From Lutimaribacter_A marinistellae (lineage in GTDB: Bacteria; Pseudomonadota; Alphaproteobacteria; Rhodobacterales; Rhodobacteraceae): a DNA stretch of 64,000 nucleotides. Below, one piece after another: positions 53,449-62,802 of this stretch; the first letter of the stretch is position 1, and each line of letters begins with the position of its first letter. Below the pieces are notes generated by a model. It was given only the letters and a program-made list of their open reading frames with translations. It was not told the origin of the DNA and searched no databases. The position numbers and the translations under genes are program-made. The DNA is taken from NCBI RefSeq assembly GCF_042648365.1, contig NZ_JBHRXI010000025.1:166182-230181 (forward strand), given 5' to 3'.

Positions 53449-54672
53449 ATGACACTCGACATCGAATTCGTCCGGGCGCAATTCCCGGCCTTTTCAGAGC
53501 CTTCGCTACAGGGCCAGGCATTTTTTGAGAACGCCGGCGGGTCATATACCTGCAAGCCCGTGATCGATCGGCTGATGCGGTTCTATACCCAGCGGAAGGT
53601 GCAACCTTATGGGCCATACGAAGCGAGCCGATTGGGCGGGGCCGAGATGGACGAGGCTCGGACGCGCATGGCAGCGATCTTGGGCGTGGAGACCGACGAG
53701 TTAAGCTTTGGCCCGTCAACGACCCAGAACACCTATGTGCTTGCCCAAGCTTTCCGGCAGTGGATGCGGCCGGGCGAAGCGATTATCGTGACGGACCAGG
53801 ACCACGAGGCAAATTCGGGTCCTTGGCGCAGACTTGCCGAGGCGGGCATCGAAATTCGGGAATGGCGGATCGATCTGGACACCGGTCACCTAGATCCTGC
53901 CAAGCTGGAGGATCTGCTGGACGAGAAGGTTCGTCTTGTCTGTTTTCCGCATTGCTCGAACGTGGTGGGTGAAATCAACCCGGTGACCGAGATCACGGCA
54001 ATTGCGCACGCGGCCGGCGCCTTTGTCTGCGTCGATGGTGTTTCCTATGCACCTCATGGATTCCCGAATGTTGGTGAATTGGGTCCGGACATATACCTGT
54101 TCTCGGCCTACAAGACATACGGGCCGCACCAGGGTTTGATGGTGATACGCCGGGCGCTTGGAGAGATTCTTCCGAACCAGGCGCATTTCTTCAATGCCGA
54201 CATATTGTACAAGCGCTTCACACCTGCCGGTCCCGATCACGCACAGGTTGCGGCGAGCGCCGGAATGGCCGATTACGTCGACCTTCTGAGCGCTCACCAT
54301 GGAAAGCCGGAAGGGACTGCTGCGGAAAGGGCGGCCTTTGTCCACGACCTGATGCGCGGTCAAGAGGTTCAACTGCTACAGCCACTGCTCGACGCGGTGA
54401 AGACGCGGAACGCGGTGCGGCTGATTGGACCGGACGATGCCGAGCGTCGTGCACCTACCGTGGCGTTGGCGCTCAATCGTCCCGCGGCGCCCGTGGCCGA
54501 GGCACTCTCTGCGCGTGGCATAATGGCGGGCGGCGGGGATTTCTACGCCGTCCGCGCGCTTCAGGCCCTTGGCCTTGATCCCGAGCAGGGCGTTTTGCGT
54601 GTCAGCTTCACCCATTACACATCGCAATCGGAAATCGAACAGTTGATTGACGCCTTGAACGACATTTTGTGA
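53449..54672 (+). CDS. Cysteine desulfurase-like class V aminotransferase
   Basis: Encodes 407 residues, a PLP enzyme of aminotransferase class V. The PLP lysine is K222 (SAYKTYGPHQG), with D196 (CVDGVSYAPHG) and H119 (DQDHEAN) as cofactor contacts. The overall length and the N-terminal FFENAGGSYT match the cysteine desulfurase-like VC1184 subfamily (TIGR01976), whose substrate is not established. No sulfur-transfer partners (sufE, iscU) are adjacent. It precedes the photolyase gene by about 48 nt. Confidence 0.88.
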   Translation: MTLDIEFVRAQFPAFSEPSLQGQAFFENAGGSYTCKPVIDRLMRFYTQRKVQPYGPYEASRLGGAEMDEARTRMAAILGVETDELSFGPSTTQNTYVLAQAFRQWMRPGEAIIVTDQDHEANSGPWRRLAEAGIEIREWRIDLDTGHLDPAKLEDLLDEKVRLVCFPHCSNVVGEINPVTEITAIAHAAGAFVCVDGVSYAPHGFPNVGELGPDIYLFSAYKTYGPHQGLMVIRRALGEILPNQAHFFNADILYKRFTPAGPDHAQVAASAGMADYVDLLSAHHGKPEGTAAERAAFVHDLMRGQEVQLLQPLLDAVKTRNAVRLIGPDDAERRAPTVALALNRPAAPVAEALSARGIMAGGGDFYAVRALQALGLDPEQGVLRVSFTHYTSQSEIEQLIDALNDIL

Positions 54673-54698
54673 TCCGGCCGCAAGTCGCGGGCGTAACC
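54670..54698 (+). promoter_or_regulatory. Candidate ECF (RpoE/ChrR-type) promoter for the photolyase gene
   Basis: TGATCC (54670-54675) and TAACC (54694-54698) are separated by 18 nt and lie 22 nt upstream of the photolyase ATG. In Rhodobacter sphaeroides the RpoE-ChrR singlet-oxygen sigma factor uses TGATC-type -35 and TAA-containing -10 elements, and its regulon includes phrA. Here the TGA is also the stop codon of the upstream gene, so chance is possible. No equally good match was seen before cfa. Confidence 0.35.
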
Positions 54699-54719
54699 TC
54701 TTGAAAACCGTGAGGAAGA

Positions 54720-56138
54720 ATGCCCGAGAAACCGATTATCTACTGGCTCCGCCGCGACCTGCGGTTGAGCGACCACCCCGGGCTTTTCGAGGCCGCAAAA
54801 TCAGGCAGTAGCGTCATTCCTGTCTTTGTTCGGGACGCGCTTGTCGATAGCCTGGGAGCTGCCCCGAGCCTTCGACTTGAAAAGGGTCTGGAGGCGTTTG
54901 CACATCTGCTGGAAGATAAGGGCAGTCGACTTGTCCTTAGATCGGGGCCACCGCTGGAAGTCTTGCGGGAGTTGATCCAGACCACGGGCGCAGAAGCCGT
55001 TTGGTGGACGCGGGCCTACGATCCAGACAGCATCGAACGGGACCAGCGGGTGAAGTCGTCCCTCAAGGAAGATGGCATCGATGCGCGATCCTTTCCCGGT
55101 CATCTTCTCTTTGAACCTTGGACGGTCGAGACCAAGGATGGCGGATACTACAAGGTCTATTCCCCCATGTGGCGCGCAGTGAAGGATCGCGAGGTTGCCG
55201 ATCCGCTGCCCGAACCGTCATCGTTGCGTTCGCCGGAGCATTGGCCCGAAAGTGAAAATCTGGGTGACTGGGGCCTGAGCGTTGCGATGAAAAGGGGCGC
55301 GGAGGTCGTCTCGACCTATATCGATGCAGGCCAGCACGCTGCCGAAGCGCGTCTCGGGGCATTCATGTCGAGCAAGGTTGAGGGATACAAAACAAACCGT
55401 GACCGTCCCGATATCGATGCCACGTCGAACCTGTCTGAATATCTGAGTCTCGGTGAGATCAGCCCGCGCCGTATTTGGCATGCCGGATTGCGAGCGAAAA
55501 AACAAGGAAAGGAGGGTGCGGAGCATTTTCTCAAGGAATTGGTCTGGCGCGAGTTCGCTTACCACTTGCTGTACCACACCCCGCAAATTGCCACGCGCAA
55601 CTGGCGTGAGAAATGGGACGCGTTCCCATGGAAAGACGATGAGCGCGCCAAGGAGATAAAGGCATGGAAGCAGGGGCGTACGGGCATGGTCTTCGTCGAT
55701 GCGGCGATGCGCGAAATGTACGTCACGGGCCGAATGCACAACCGGGCCCGCATGATCGTAGGAAGTTACCTGACCAAGCATATGCTAACCCATTGGAAGG
55801 TCGGGCTTAAGTGGTTTGAGGATTGCCTGATCGACTGGGATCCGGCGTCAAACGCGCTTGGCTGGCAGTGGGTGGCGGGGTCGGGGCCGGATGCCGCACC
55901 TTACTTCCGTGTGTTCAACCCGGAAAAGCAGCTTGAGCAATATGACCCGGACAAGAAATACCGTCGCCGTTGGATTGCTGAAGGACAATCCAGCCCGCCT
56001 GATACTGCGCTCAGCTATTTCAATGCGATTCCAATATCTTGGGGGATGTCGGCTGACGACACCTATCCCGATCCGATCGTAACCGCCGAAGAAGGGCGTG
56101 ATAAAGCGCTAAGCGCTTACGAAAACAGAGATTTCTGA
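54720..56138 (+). CDS. Deoxyribodipyrimidine photolyase
   Basis: Encodes 472 residues, a class I photolyase. The N-terminal antenna domain has WLRRDLRLSDHPG. The FAD domain (about 270-460) has LKELVWREFAYHLLYHTP, GMVFVDAAMREMYVTGRMHNRARMI and the loop with WQWVAGSGPDAAPYFRVFNP. Light-driven electron transfer from FADH- splits pyrimidine dimers. GAGGAAGA precedes the ATG. It sits upstream of the cyclopropane-fatty-acid synthase gene, the same pair of activities that RpoE/ChrR controls in Rhodobacter. Confidence 0.95.
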   Translation: MPEKPIIYWLRRDLRLSDHPGLFEAAKSGSSVIPVFVRDALVDSLGAAPSLRLEKGLEAFAHLLEDKGSRLVLRSGPPLEVLRELIQTTGAEAVWWTRAYDPDSIERDQRVKSSLKEDGIDARSFPGHLLFEPWTVETKDGGYYKVYSPMWRAVKDREVADPLPEPSSLRSPEHWPESENLGDWGLSVAMKRGAEVVSTYIDAGQHAAEARLGAFMSSKVEGYKTNRDRPDIDATSNLSEYLSLGEISPRRIWHAGLRAKKQGKEGAEHFLKELVWREFAYHLLYHTPQIATRNWREKWDAFPWKDDERAKEIKAWKQGRTGMVFVDAAMREMYVTGRMHNRARMIVGSYLTKHMLTHWKVGLKWFEDCLIDWDPASNALGWQWVAGSGPDAAPYFRVFNPEKQLEQYDPDKKYRRRWIAEGQSSPPDTALSYFNAIPISWGMSADDTYPDPIVTAEEGRDKALSAYENRDF

Positions 56139-56212
56139 TACTTCGGGACAGGGAACTTGCCTGATTGGCCGTTCCGTCCTAGCCTGACGCAAAACCGCAA
56201 TGGGGAGAGCGG

Positions 56213-57427
56213 ATGATCCTGACGACGACAGATGGGCAGTCCGGCCTGCCACGCTATTTCGCCCAGGTCTTCAAGATGCTGAGCAACATGGAATGCGGGC
56301 GCATCGATATCCGTCTGGAAGATGGCCGTGTGTTTCGAATTGACGCGGCAAAACCGGGTCCCGTTGCCGAGATCGTCATTCACGACCCTGACGTCTTTGC
56401 CCGCCTTGTGAGAGAGGGCGAACTAGGCTTTTCCGACGCATACCTCGAAGGCGGGTGGAGTACGCCCGATCTCAGGGCATTCATGGACCTTGTGCACCAA
56501 GGCAACGACGCGGTCTATGACAGCTTTACCGGTCGGGCGATCGTGCGCGCATTTGAACGCCTCCGCTTCTGGCTTCAACGTAACCACAAGACCCAAGCGA
56601 AAAAGAACATTTCCTATCACTACGATCTGGGAAATGACTTCTACTCGCTCTGGCTTGATGAGACGATGACCTATTCCAGCGCAATCTTCGACACCGGGCA
56701 GGAAAGCCTGGAGAAAGCTCAGACCGCCAAATACGCGTCGCTGGTTGATGAAATGGGTGCCAAACCCGGCGACCACATCCTTGAAATCGGTTGTGGCTGG
56801 GGTGGTTTTGCCGAGTACGCCGCCCGTGAGCGCGGATTGCGTGTAACAGGGCTTACGATCAGCCAGGAGCAATTCAACTATGCCCGACACCGGATTGAAA
56901 AGGCAGGGCTTTCTGATTTGGTTGATTTCAAGTTGCAGGACTATCGCGACGAGCGCGGTACGTATGATGGCATAGCATCCATCGAGATGTTCGAGGCTGT
57001 GGGCCAGAAATACTGGCCGGTTTACTTTCAGACGGTCCGAGACCGGTTGAAACCTGGCGCAAATGCTACTTTGCAGATCATCACCGTTGCCGACCGAAGG
57101 TGGGAGATCTATCGAAATGGCGTCGATTTCATACAAAAGTATATCTTTCCGGGCGGTATGCTGCCTGCGCCCAAGGTACTGCGTGAGGAGATCGATCGTG
57201 CTGGCTTGAACTTCGTGAGATCGAAGGAGTTCGGCAGCAGCTACGACTTGACCCTGCGTCGCTGGTACGAAACGTTCAACGAACGCTGGGAGCAAGTTGC
57301 CGAGATGGGATTTGATGAGCGGTTCCGGCGCATGTGGAATTTCTACCTGACCGCATGTGGAGCGGCTTTTGAAACCGGCAATTGCGATGTCACACAGGTG
57401 ACAATCGCCCGTCCGCGCGGGGTCTGA
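56213..57427 (+). CDS. Cyclopropane-fatty-acyl-phospholipid synthase family protein
   Basis: Encodes 404 residues. The SAM motif I is ILEIGCGWGGFAEYAA, and NISYHYDLGNDFYSLWLD is the classic CFA-synthase segment. YSSAIFDTGQESLEKAQ and IEMFEAVGQKYWPVYF also fit. The N-terminal lipid-binding region is present (about 1-110). The enzyme adds a methylene from SAM across lipid double bonds, or a related methyl group. It follows the photolyase gene by 74 nt. Confidence 0.93.
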   Translation: MILTTTDGQSGLPRYFAQVFKMLSNMECGRIDIRLEDGRVFRIDAAKPGPVAEIVIHDPDVFARLVREGELGFSDAYLEGGWSTPDLRAFMDLVHQGNDAVYDSFTGRAIVRAFERLRFWLQRNHKTQAKKNISYHYDLGNDFYSLWLDETMTYSSAIFDTGQESLEKAQTAKYASLVDEMGAKPGDHILEIGCGWGGFAEYAARERGLRVTGLTISQEQFNYARHRIEKAGLSDLVDFKLQDYRDERGTYDGIASIEMFEAVGQKYWPVYFQTVRDRLKPGANATLQIITVADRRWEIYRNGVDFIQKYIFPGGMLPAPKVLREEIDRAGLNFVRSKEFGSSYDLTLRRWYETFNERWEQVAEMGFDERFRRMWNFYLTACGAAFETGNCDVTQVTIARPRGV

Positions 57428-57435
57428 GAGCGGAG

Positions 57436-57879
57436 ATGCCGACCGCCGCCGCGCTGATCGCAGCACTCGGTCTTGGATTGATCGGGTTCGTCGTGTCCGG
57501 GCAAGTCATGCCTCGTCTTCCCGAAGGCATGGATTTCGGATGGTTCGTCTGGGTGAACGTCGGCCTTGGTTTCCTATGCGGTTGGATCATCATGGGAAAA
57601 CGCGCGGGCCGCGGCCTGACCTGGGCCATCAACAATGGCGTGACCGGCGCAGCTGCAGTGGTCTTCTGGGCGTTGTTCGTTCAGGGCAGTTACGAGATGT
57701 TCCAGCGGGCGATGCGCAACCGCTATGATGGCCCGCTGGAGGCGATCGTGGCCGTATTCGAAATCGGAGTTTTCGAATACGCTCCACTCCTTGCCCATGC
57801 CGATACAATCGGCACGCTGGTCATCGGCGGGATACTTACCGGTATCGCAACCGAAATTGCCGCTCGACAGTGGCGCTGA
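57436..57879 (+). CDS. trgA: TrgA-family membrane protein
   Basis: Encodes 147 residues from the ATG at 57436, with CGGAG immediately before it. About four transmembrane helices are predicted (8-25, 36-54, 66-86, 120-140). The length, composition and place just before a Nudix gene and a cysK gene match trgA of the Rhodobacter sphaeroides tellurite-resistance locus. The molecular mechanism is unknown. It starts 8 nt after the cfa stop, and its 3' end overlaps trgB by 10 nt. Confidence 0.82.
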   Translation: MPTAAALIAALGLGLIGFVVSGQVMPRLPEGMDFGWFVWVNVGLGFLCGWIIMGKRAGRGLTWAINNGVTGAAAVVFWALFVQGSYEMFQRAMRNRYDGPLEAIVAVFEIGVFEYAPLLAHADTIGTLVIGGILTGIATEIAARQWR

Positions 57880-59021
57880 TCGAAAGGGCGCATTCCTTGG
57901 CCGATCTGTTTTTCTATGGAACGCTGAGATACCCGCCGTTGTTGTCGCTGGTTCTCGGGCGTGACGCCGTTGACATCGAAATGGTCGAAGCGCGGCTTGA
58001 CGGACATGCTGTTTTCTCTGTGCGGGGAGAAGACTTCCCAATGATCGGGCAAACAGTCGGTGGGCAAGCACAAGGTTTGCTTGTTTCGGGGTTGAGCGAC
58101 GAAGACGTCGAGAGGCTGCGCTTTTACGAAGGTGGTTTCGATTTCGATCTCGACCCGCGTGGAGTCGTCACGTCGAGTGGCGAAGTACGCTCGGCGCGCG
58201 TTTTCTTTCCTGATGTCGAGCTCTGGGAACCCGATGGGCCTTGGTCCCTCGATGGTTGGATCGAGCGTTGGGGAAGAGTTACCCTTTACGCGGCGGAAGA
58301 GATGATGGCTTATTTCGGCAGGCTCGAAACCGACGATGTGCTGCGCAACTTTCCGGCTGTCAGGATGCGCGCGTGCTCGCGCGAGGCTGCGTCTATGCGT
58401 CCCTCGGGCGCTAGGGTCGTTGCAAGCGACGTTCGAATGATCGGGCGGCGTCGCATAGGGATGAGTTTTTTCGGGCTTGATGAGTTCTCGCTGAGTCATC
58501 GCCTGCATGATGGTCGAATGAGTGAAGTCATGCAGCGCAGCGCCTTGATGACGGCGCAGGCTTCGGTGGTGCTGCCCTACGATCCGGTTGCCGATACGGT
58601 GCTGTTGGTCGAACAGTTTCGCGCCCCGGTGTATATTGCAGGGGATCCCAACCCCTGGGTGTGGGAACCTGTGGCCGGTTTTGTCGATCCCGGGGAATCA
58701 CCGGAGGAGGCAGCCCACCGCGAAGCCTCCGAAGAGGCACATCTTCAACTCAAGCGGTTGGAGCGGGCGGGCGGTTGTTATTCCTCAAGTGGTTCCTCGA
58801 CCGAGTATCTTCACCTTTTCGTGGGTATCGCAGAGCTCGAGCGTACGGTCTCGGGGGTAGGGGCCGAAGGCGAGGGGGAGGACATACGCAGCGCCATTTT
58901 GTCATTTGACGATCTTATGTCCCGCGTAGATGGCGGCGAGGTGAACGATCTCCCGCTCTTGTCGCTTGCTCTTTGGCTTGCCCGACACCGGCCACGTTTG
59001 CGCGAACATGCCGGTAGATGA
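57870..59021 (+). CDS. trgB: TrgB-like protein: gamma-glutamylcyclotransferase-like and Nudix domains fused
   Basis: Encodes 383 residues from a GTG at 57870, overlapping trgA by 10 nt. The N-terminal domain (about 10-160) is AIG2/GGCT-like: LFFYGTLRYPPLLSLVLG holds the substrate-loop motif, with a Glu in LRFYEGG. The C-terminal domain is Nudix (about 210-370): GFVDPGESPEEAAHREASEE is the Nudix box, in the ADP-ribose-pyrophosphatase style. Length and context match TrgB of R. sphaeroides. The fused cyclotransferase-like half could act on a gamma-glutamyl compound; this is inference. Confidence 0.85.
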   Translation: MALIERAHSLADLFFYGTLRYPPLLSLVLGRDAVDIEMVEARLDGHAVFSVRGEDFPMIGQTVGGQAQGLLVSGLSDEDVERLRFYEGGFDFDLDPRGVVTSSGEVRSARVFFPDVELWEPDGPWSLDGWIERWGRVTLYAAEEMMAYFGRLETDDVLRNFPAVRMRACSREAASMRPSGARVVASDVRMIGRRRIGMSFFGLDEFSLSHRLHDGRMSEVMQRSALMTAQASVVLPYDPVADTVLLVEQFRAPVYIAGDPNPWVWEPVAGFVDPGESPEEAAHREASEEAHLQLKRLERAGGCYSSSGSSTEYLHLFVGIAELERTVSGVGAEGEGEDIRSAILSFDDLMSRVDGGEVNDLPLLSLALWLARHRPRLREHAGR

Positions 59022-59095
59022 AAACACCGACCTCGTTGCTTGAGGTCGCGCAGGCCGACCGCTAGAGATTGGGCTATAGTCAACAGGAGGGCGCC

Positions 59096-60130
59096 ATGCG
59101 CATCGCAAAGGATCTGGCCGACGCCGTAGGAAAGACACCCCTCATCAGGTTGCGCCGGGTCAGCGAGGAAACCGGGTGCGAGATCCTCGGTAAGGCCGAG
59201 TTCATGAACCCCGGCCAGTCTGTAAAGGATCGCGCCGCGCTCTACATCATTCGTGACGCCATCGCGCGCGGGGAACTGAAGCCTGGCGGCACCATCGTGG
59301 AAGGGACCGCTGGCAACACCGGTATCGGCCTGGCGCTTGTCGGCGCTTCGATGGGGTTCAAGACGGTTATCGTCATCCCCGAAACCCAATCCGAAGAGAA
59401 AAAGGACATGTTGCGCCTTGCGGGTGCACAGTTGGTGCAGGTGCCGGCCGCGCCTTACCGGAACCCCAACAACTTTGTCCGATATTCCGAGCGATTGGCC
59501 AAGAAACTGGCCGAGACCGAGCCGAACGGCGCGATCTGGGCAAACCAGTTCGACAACGTGGCCAACAAGCAGGCCCATGTCGAAACGACCGGGCCAGAGA
59601 TTTGGGAACAGACAGGCGGCAAGGTGGACGGTTTCATCTGCGCCGTCGGTTCGGGCGGCACCCTTGCAGGGACGGCCGAAGCATTGCAGCCCAAGGGCGT
59701 GACGATCGGATTGGCCGATCCCATGGGGGCCGCGCTCTATTCCTATTACACGAAGGGTGAGTTGGAGATGGAGGGCGGGTCGATCGCCGAGGGTATCGGC
59801 CAGGTTCGCATCACCGAGAACCTCAAAGGCTTCAAGCCCGACCATGCATACCAGATATCGGATAACGAAGCGCTGCCCTACGTCTTTGACCTGTTGCGCG
59901 AAGAGGGGCTTGTCATGGGCGGCTCTACTGCAATCAACATTGCGGGTGCAGTAAGGCTCGCCCGTGAGATGGGGCCGGGCCACACCATCGTGACGATCCT
60001 GTGCGACTACGGCACACGGTACCAATCCAAGCTCTTCAACCCTGATTTCCTCCGAGAAAAGGAACTGCCGGTGCCTGATTGGATGACCAGCGCACCGCGC
60101 TCCATCCCCGGTGTCTTCGAGGACGTCTGA
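59096..60130 (+). CDS. cysK: Cysteine synthase (O-acetylserine sulfhydrylase)
   Basis: Encodes 344 residues from the ATG at 59096 with AGGAGGG upstream. The PLP lysine is K44 in NPGQSVKDRAA. The phosphate-binding loop is VGSGGTLAG and the substrate loop is EGTAGNTGIGLA. It makes cysteine from O-acetylserine and sulfide. In R. sphaeroides cysK lies beside trgAB, and extra copies raise tellurite resistance. Its stop overlaps the next ATG by one base. Confidence 0.94.
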   Translation: MRIAKDLADAVGKTPLIRLRRVSEETGCEILGKAEFMNPGQSVKDRAALYIIRDAIARGELKPGGTIVEGTAGNTGIGLALVGASMGFKTVIVIPETQSEEKKDMLRLAGAQLVQVPAAPYRNPNNFVRYSERLAKKLAETEPNGAIWANQFDNVANKQAHVETTGPEIWEQTGGKVDGFICAVGSGGTLAGTAEALQPKGVTIGLADPMGAALYSYYTKGELEMEGGSIAEGIGQVRITENLKGFKPDHAYQISDNEALPYVFDLLREEGLVMGGSTAINIAGAVRLAREMGPGHTIVTILCDYGTRYQSKLFNPDFLREKELPVPDWMTSAPRSIPGVFEDV

Positions 60131-62565
60131 TGCCTCGGTTGCTGCGCCTCCTCTCGGCGATCCTGATCGCCCTGTGTTCGCTAGCCTTCGTCCCGCAGGC
60201 TTCGGCACAACTGGACGAAGAGGTCCAGGCCTATCTTGAGCAGTGGCGCAGCACGGCTGACCGCGCCGAGGATGTGATCGAGGCGCAACGAGCGTCGAGC
60301 AACGCCTTCGAGAGTCTGCGAGAGCAACTCAGCGAGTACCGTGAGACCTTCAACAACACGCGGACGCAAAGTACTGACCGGATAAAGACGCTCGAAAACC
60401 AGCTCGAGGTTCTGGGACCTCGACCGGAGGATGGATCCGAAGAACCGCAGGACATTGCGCGATTGCGTCAGGGTCTGGAGGATCAACTGAATGAACTCCG
60501 TGTTCCCCAGATCATTGCAGAACAAGCTTATGCGCGTGCAGACGGGCTGATACGCGAGATCGACCGGATAATCCGGGAAAGGCAAGCTGACAAACTCCTG
60601 TCTCGAGGGCCTTCGCCTCTTAATCCGCAGTACTGGCCAGAAGCATGGCGCACGATGGAGCAGGTGACACTTGCTCTTGTTGCCGAGATTTCCTCGAACA
60701 TGGGCAAGAGCACGGTACGCGAGCAGATTCAGGACCGGGCCCCTGTTCTGATATTCCTGGTCGTTTTGGGAACTATCCTGTTGGCCAGAGGCAAGCATTG
60801 GTCGGAGTGGCTGGGGGAATTACTGCGAAAATGGGGCGGCCGTGGGCACGGTGTATGGGAATTCGTTATCTCCTTGTTCCGGATCCTGCTTCCATGGTTG
60901 GGCGTTCTTGCGTTGGTCGTTGCGATCATCCTGACGGAAATCCCGGGGATCCACGGAACCCTCTTGCTGGAGCAGGTTCCCGCATGGGCAGCGACGCTGC
61001 TGTATTTCAACTGGATTGGTCGCCAGGCGTTCGCCATGCGGTCCGACGAGGAACTCGAAGCCATACCTACCGCCAGGATTTGGGAGATACGGCTGGTCGT
61101 CGACATGCTTGCGATGATGCTGGTCCTGTTTTCGCTGGTGAAACTGATTGAGCAGGTTGAAAATCTGTCTGATCCGACACGTGCGGTTCTTGCGTTCCCG
61201 ATCATCTTGGCCTCCGGTCTTCTGCTGTTGCGGCTGAACGCTATTCGCAGTTTCGCACGGGAAGAGCGCGCAACAGTTGATGACGGAGAGGACGGTCCTT
61301 CGCGCGCTGGTTTCACGGCGTTCGTGGAAATTGTCCGCAGGATACTGTTCATCATGGGGGTAGTGTCCCCGATCCTCGCCGCGGCAGGGTATACTTATGC
61401 AGCCGAAGCCATCGTGCTGCCAGCGATCAAAACGCTTTCGCTTTTCGCGACGATGTTCATCCTCCAAAGGTTCTTCACCACGCTTTACGGCTGGATCAGC
61501 GGCAAGGGAGAGGCCGCGAGCGAGTCGCTCTTCTCCGTCGTCATCGGTTTCGTACTGGCCGTTGTGTCCTTGCCAATTCTGGCTCTCTATTGGGGCGCAC
61601 GAACAACGGACCTCACCGAGTTGTGGGCTCGCGTGGTCGGTGGGTTCGAGATCGGCGGTGTCACGATTTCGCTGTCGAGCTTTCTGGCCTTTGCGGTTGT
61701 CTTTGTCATCGGCTACAGCCTGACACGCCTGATGCAGAGCGGGCTCAAGACGTCGCTCCTGCCAAAGACCAAGATCGATCCCGGTGGGCAGAACGCCATC
61801 GTTTCAGGTACTGGTTACATCGGAATATTCCTTGCGGCGATCGTGGCGATTACGATCGCGGGTTTCGATTTGTCGTCGCTTGCCATTGTCGCCGGTGCGC
61901 TGTCCGTCGGTATCGGTTTCGGCCTGCAGACAATCGTTTCGAATTTCGTCTCAGGAATCATCCTGTTGATCGAAAGACCGATTTCAAAGGGGGACTGGAT
62001 CGATGTGAACGGGTTGATGGGCTATGTGCGCGACATTTCGGTCCGCTCCACCCGGATTGAGACCTTCGACCGCACGGATGTGATCGTACCCAACTCGGAT
62101 CTGATCAGCGGTACTGTTACCAACTACACGCGCGGCAATACGGTCGGGCGCGTGATCGTCCCGGTTGGCGTGGCCTATGGCACCGACACGCGCAAGGTCG
62201 AAAAGATCCTTCGGGAAATTGGCGAAGCGCATCCGATGGTTCTGCTCAATCCACCTCCATCGGTCGTTTTCCAGGGCTTTGGTGCGGATTCCCTCGATTT
62301 CGAGATCCGGGCGATCTTGCGCGACGTGAATTGGGTGCTGTCCGTCAAGTCGGACATGAACTATGAAATCGCGCGCCGATTTGCAGAGGAAGGCATCGAT
62401 ATCCCGTTCGCTCAGCGTGACATTTGGTTGCGAAATCCTGAAGCGCTGACAAAACAGCCTGATGGCGTTTCCCGAGAGGCGTCGGACGAGACGACCTCCG
62501 GATCCGGACGCCCGGTCGACATGACGGCGAGCGATCTCGATAATGATCCCGATAGCGACTACTAG
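60130..62565 (+). CDS. MscS-family mechanosensitive channel with DUF3772-like periplasmic region
   Basis: Encodes 811 residues. A signal peptide (about 1-26, QASAQ) is followed by a helical periplasmic domain to about 200 (DUF3772-like). Many transmembrane helices run to about 620. The pore helix and beta domain are SLAIVAGALSVGIGFGLQTIVSNFVSGIILLIERPISKGDWI in type. A C-terminal cytoplasmic domain and an acidic tail follow. It opens under membrane tension to release solutes. It overlaps the cysK stop by one base. The coupling to cysK is odd for a channel. Confidence 0.92.
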   Translation: MPRLLRLLSAILIALCSLAFVPQASAQLDEEVQAYLEQWRSTADRAEDVIEAQRASSNAFESLREQLSEYRETFNNTRTQSTDRIKTLENQLEVLGPRPEDGSEEPQDIARLRQGLEDQLNELRVPQIIAEQAYARADGLIREIDRIIRERQADKLLSRGPSPLNPQYWPEAWRTMEQVTLALVAEISSNMGKSTVREQIQDRAPVLIFLVVLGTILLARGKHWSEWLGELLRKWGGRGHGVWEFVISLFRILLPWLGVLALVVAIILTEIPGIHGTLLLEQVPAWAATLLYFNWIGRQAFAMRSDEELEAIPTARIWEIRLVVDMLAMMLVLFSLVKLIEQVENLSDPTRAVLAFPIILASGLLLLRLNAIRSFAREERATVDDGEDGPSRAGFTAFVEIVRRILFIMGVVSPILAAAGYTYAAEAIVLPAIKTLSLFATMFILQRFFTTLYGWISGKGEAASESLFSVVIGFVLAVVSLPILALYWGARTTDLTELWARVVGGFEIGGVTISLSSFLAFAVVFVIGYSLTRLMQSGLKTSLLPKTKIDPGGQNAIVSGTGYIGIFLAAIVAITIAGFDLSSLAIVAGALSVGIGFGLQTIVSNFVSGIILLIERPISKGDWIDVNGLMGYVRDISVRSTRIETFDRTDVIVPNSDLISGTVTNYTRGNTVGRVIVPVGVAYGTDTRKVEKILREIGEAHPMVLLNPPPSVVFQGFGADSLDFEIRAILRDVNWVLSVKSDMNYEIARRFAEEGIDIPFAQRDIWLRNPEALTKQPDGVSREASDETTSGSGRPVDMTASDLDNDPDSDY

Positions 62566-62712
62566 CGAAACGCTTGAAGGTGTTGCCAGAAGATGGCTGC
62601 GGCGCCCATTGCATACGCTTATGTCATGCTCGGACGCCGTTGCCCCCTTGTTCCGCAAAATGACGTTTGCCCTCTTGCAAATCCTATATCGATAAGCCAA
62701 ACAGCGCTCCAC

Positions 62713-62802
62713 GGACAGTTGGCCGAGTGGTCGAAGGCGCACGCCTGGAAAGTGTGTAGGCGGGAAACCGTCTCGAGGGTTCGAATCCCTCACTGTCCGC
62801 CA
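62713..62802 (+). tRNA. tRNA-Ser (anticodon GGA)
   Basis: The 90-nt sequence folds as a class II tRNA. The acceptor stem GGACAGT pairs with ACTGTCC, the T-arm GAGGGTTCGAATCCCTC is present, and a long variable arm (about TAGGCGGGAAACCGTCTC) is typical of serine tRNAs. The anticodon loop CTGGAAA gives anticodon GGA, reading UCC and UCU. The encoded CCA end is present. Confidence 0.96.
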
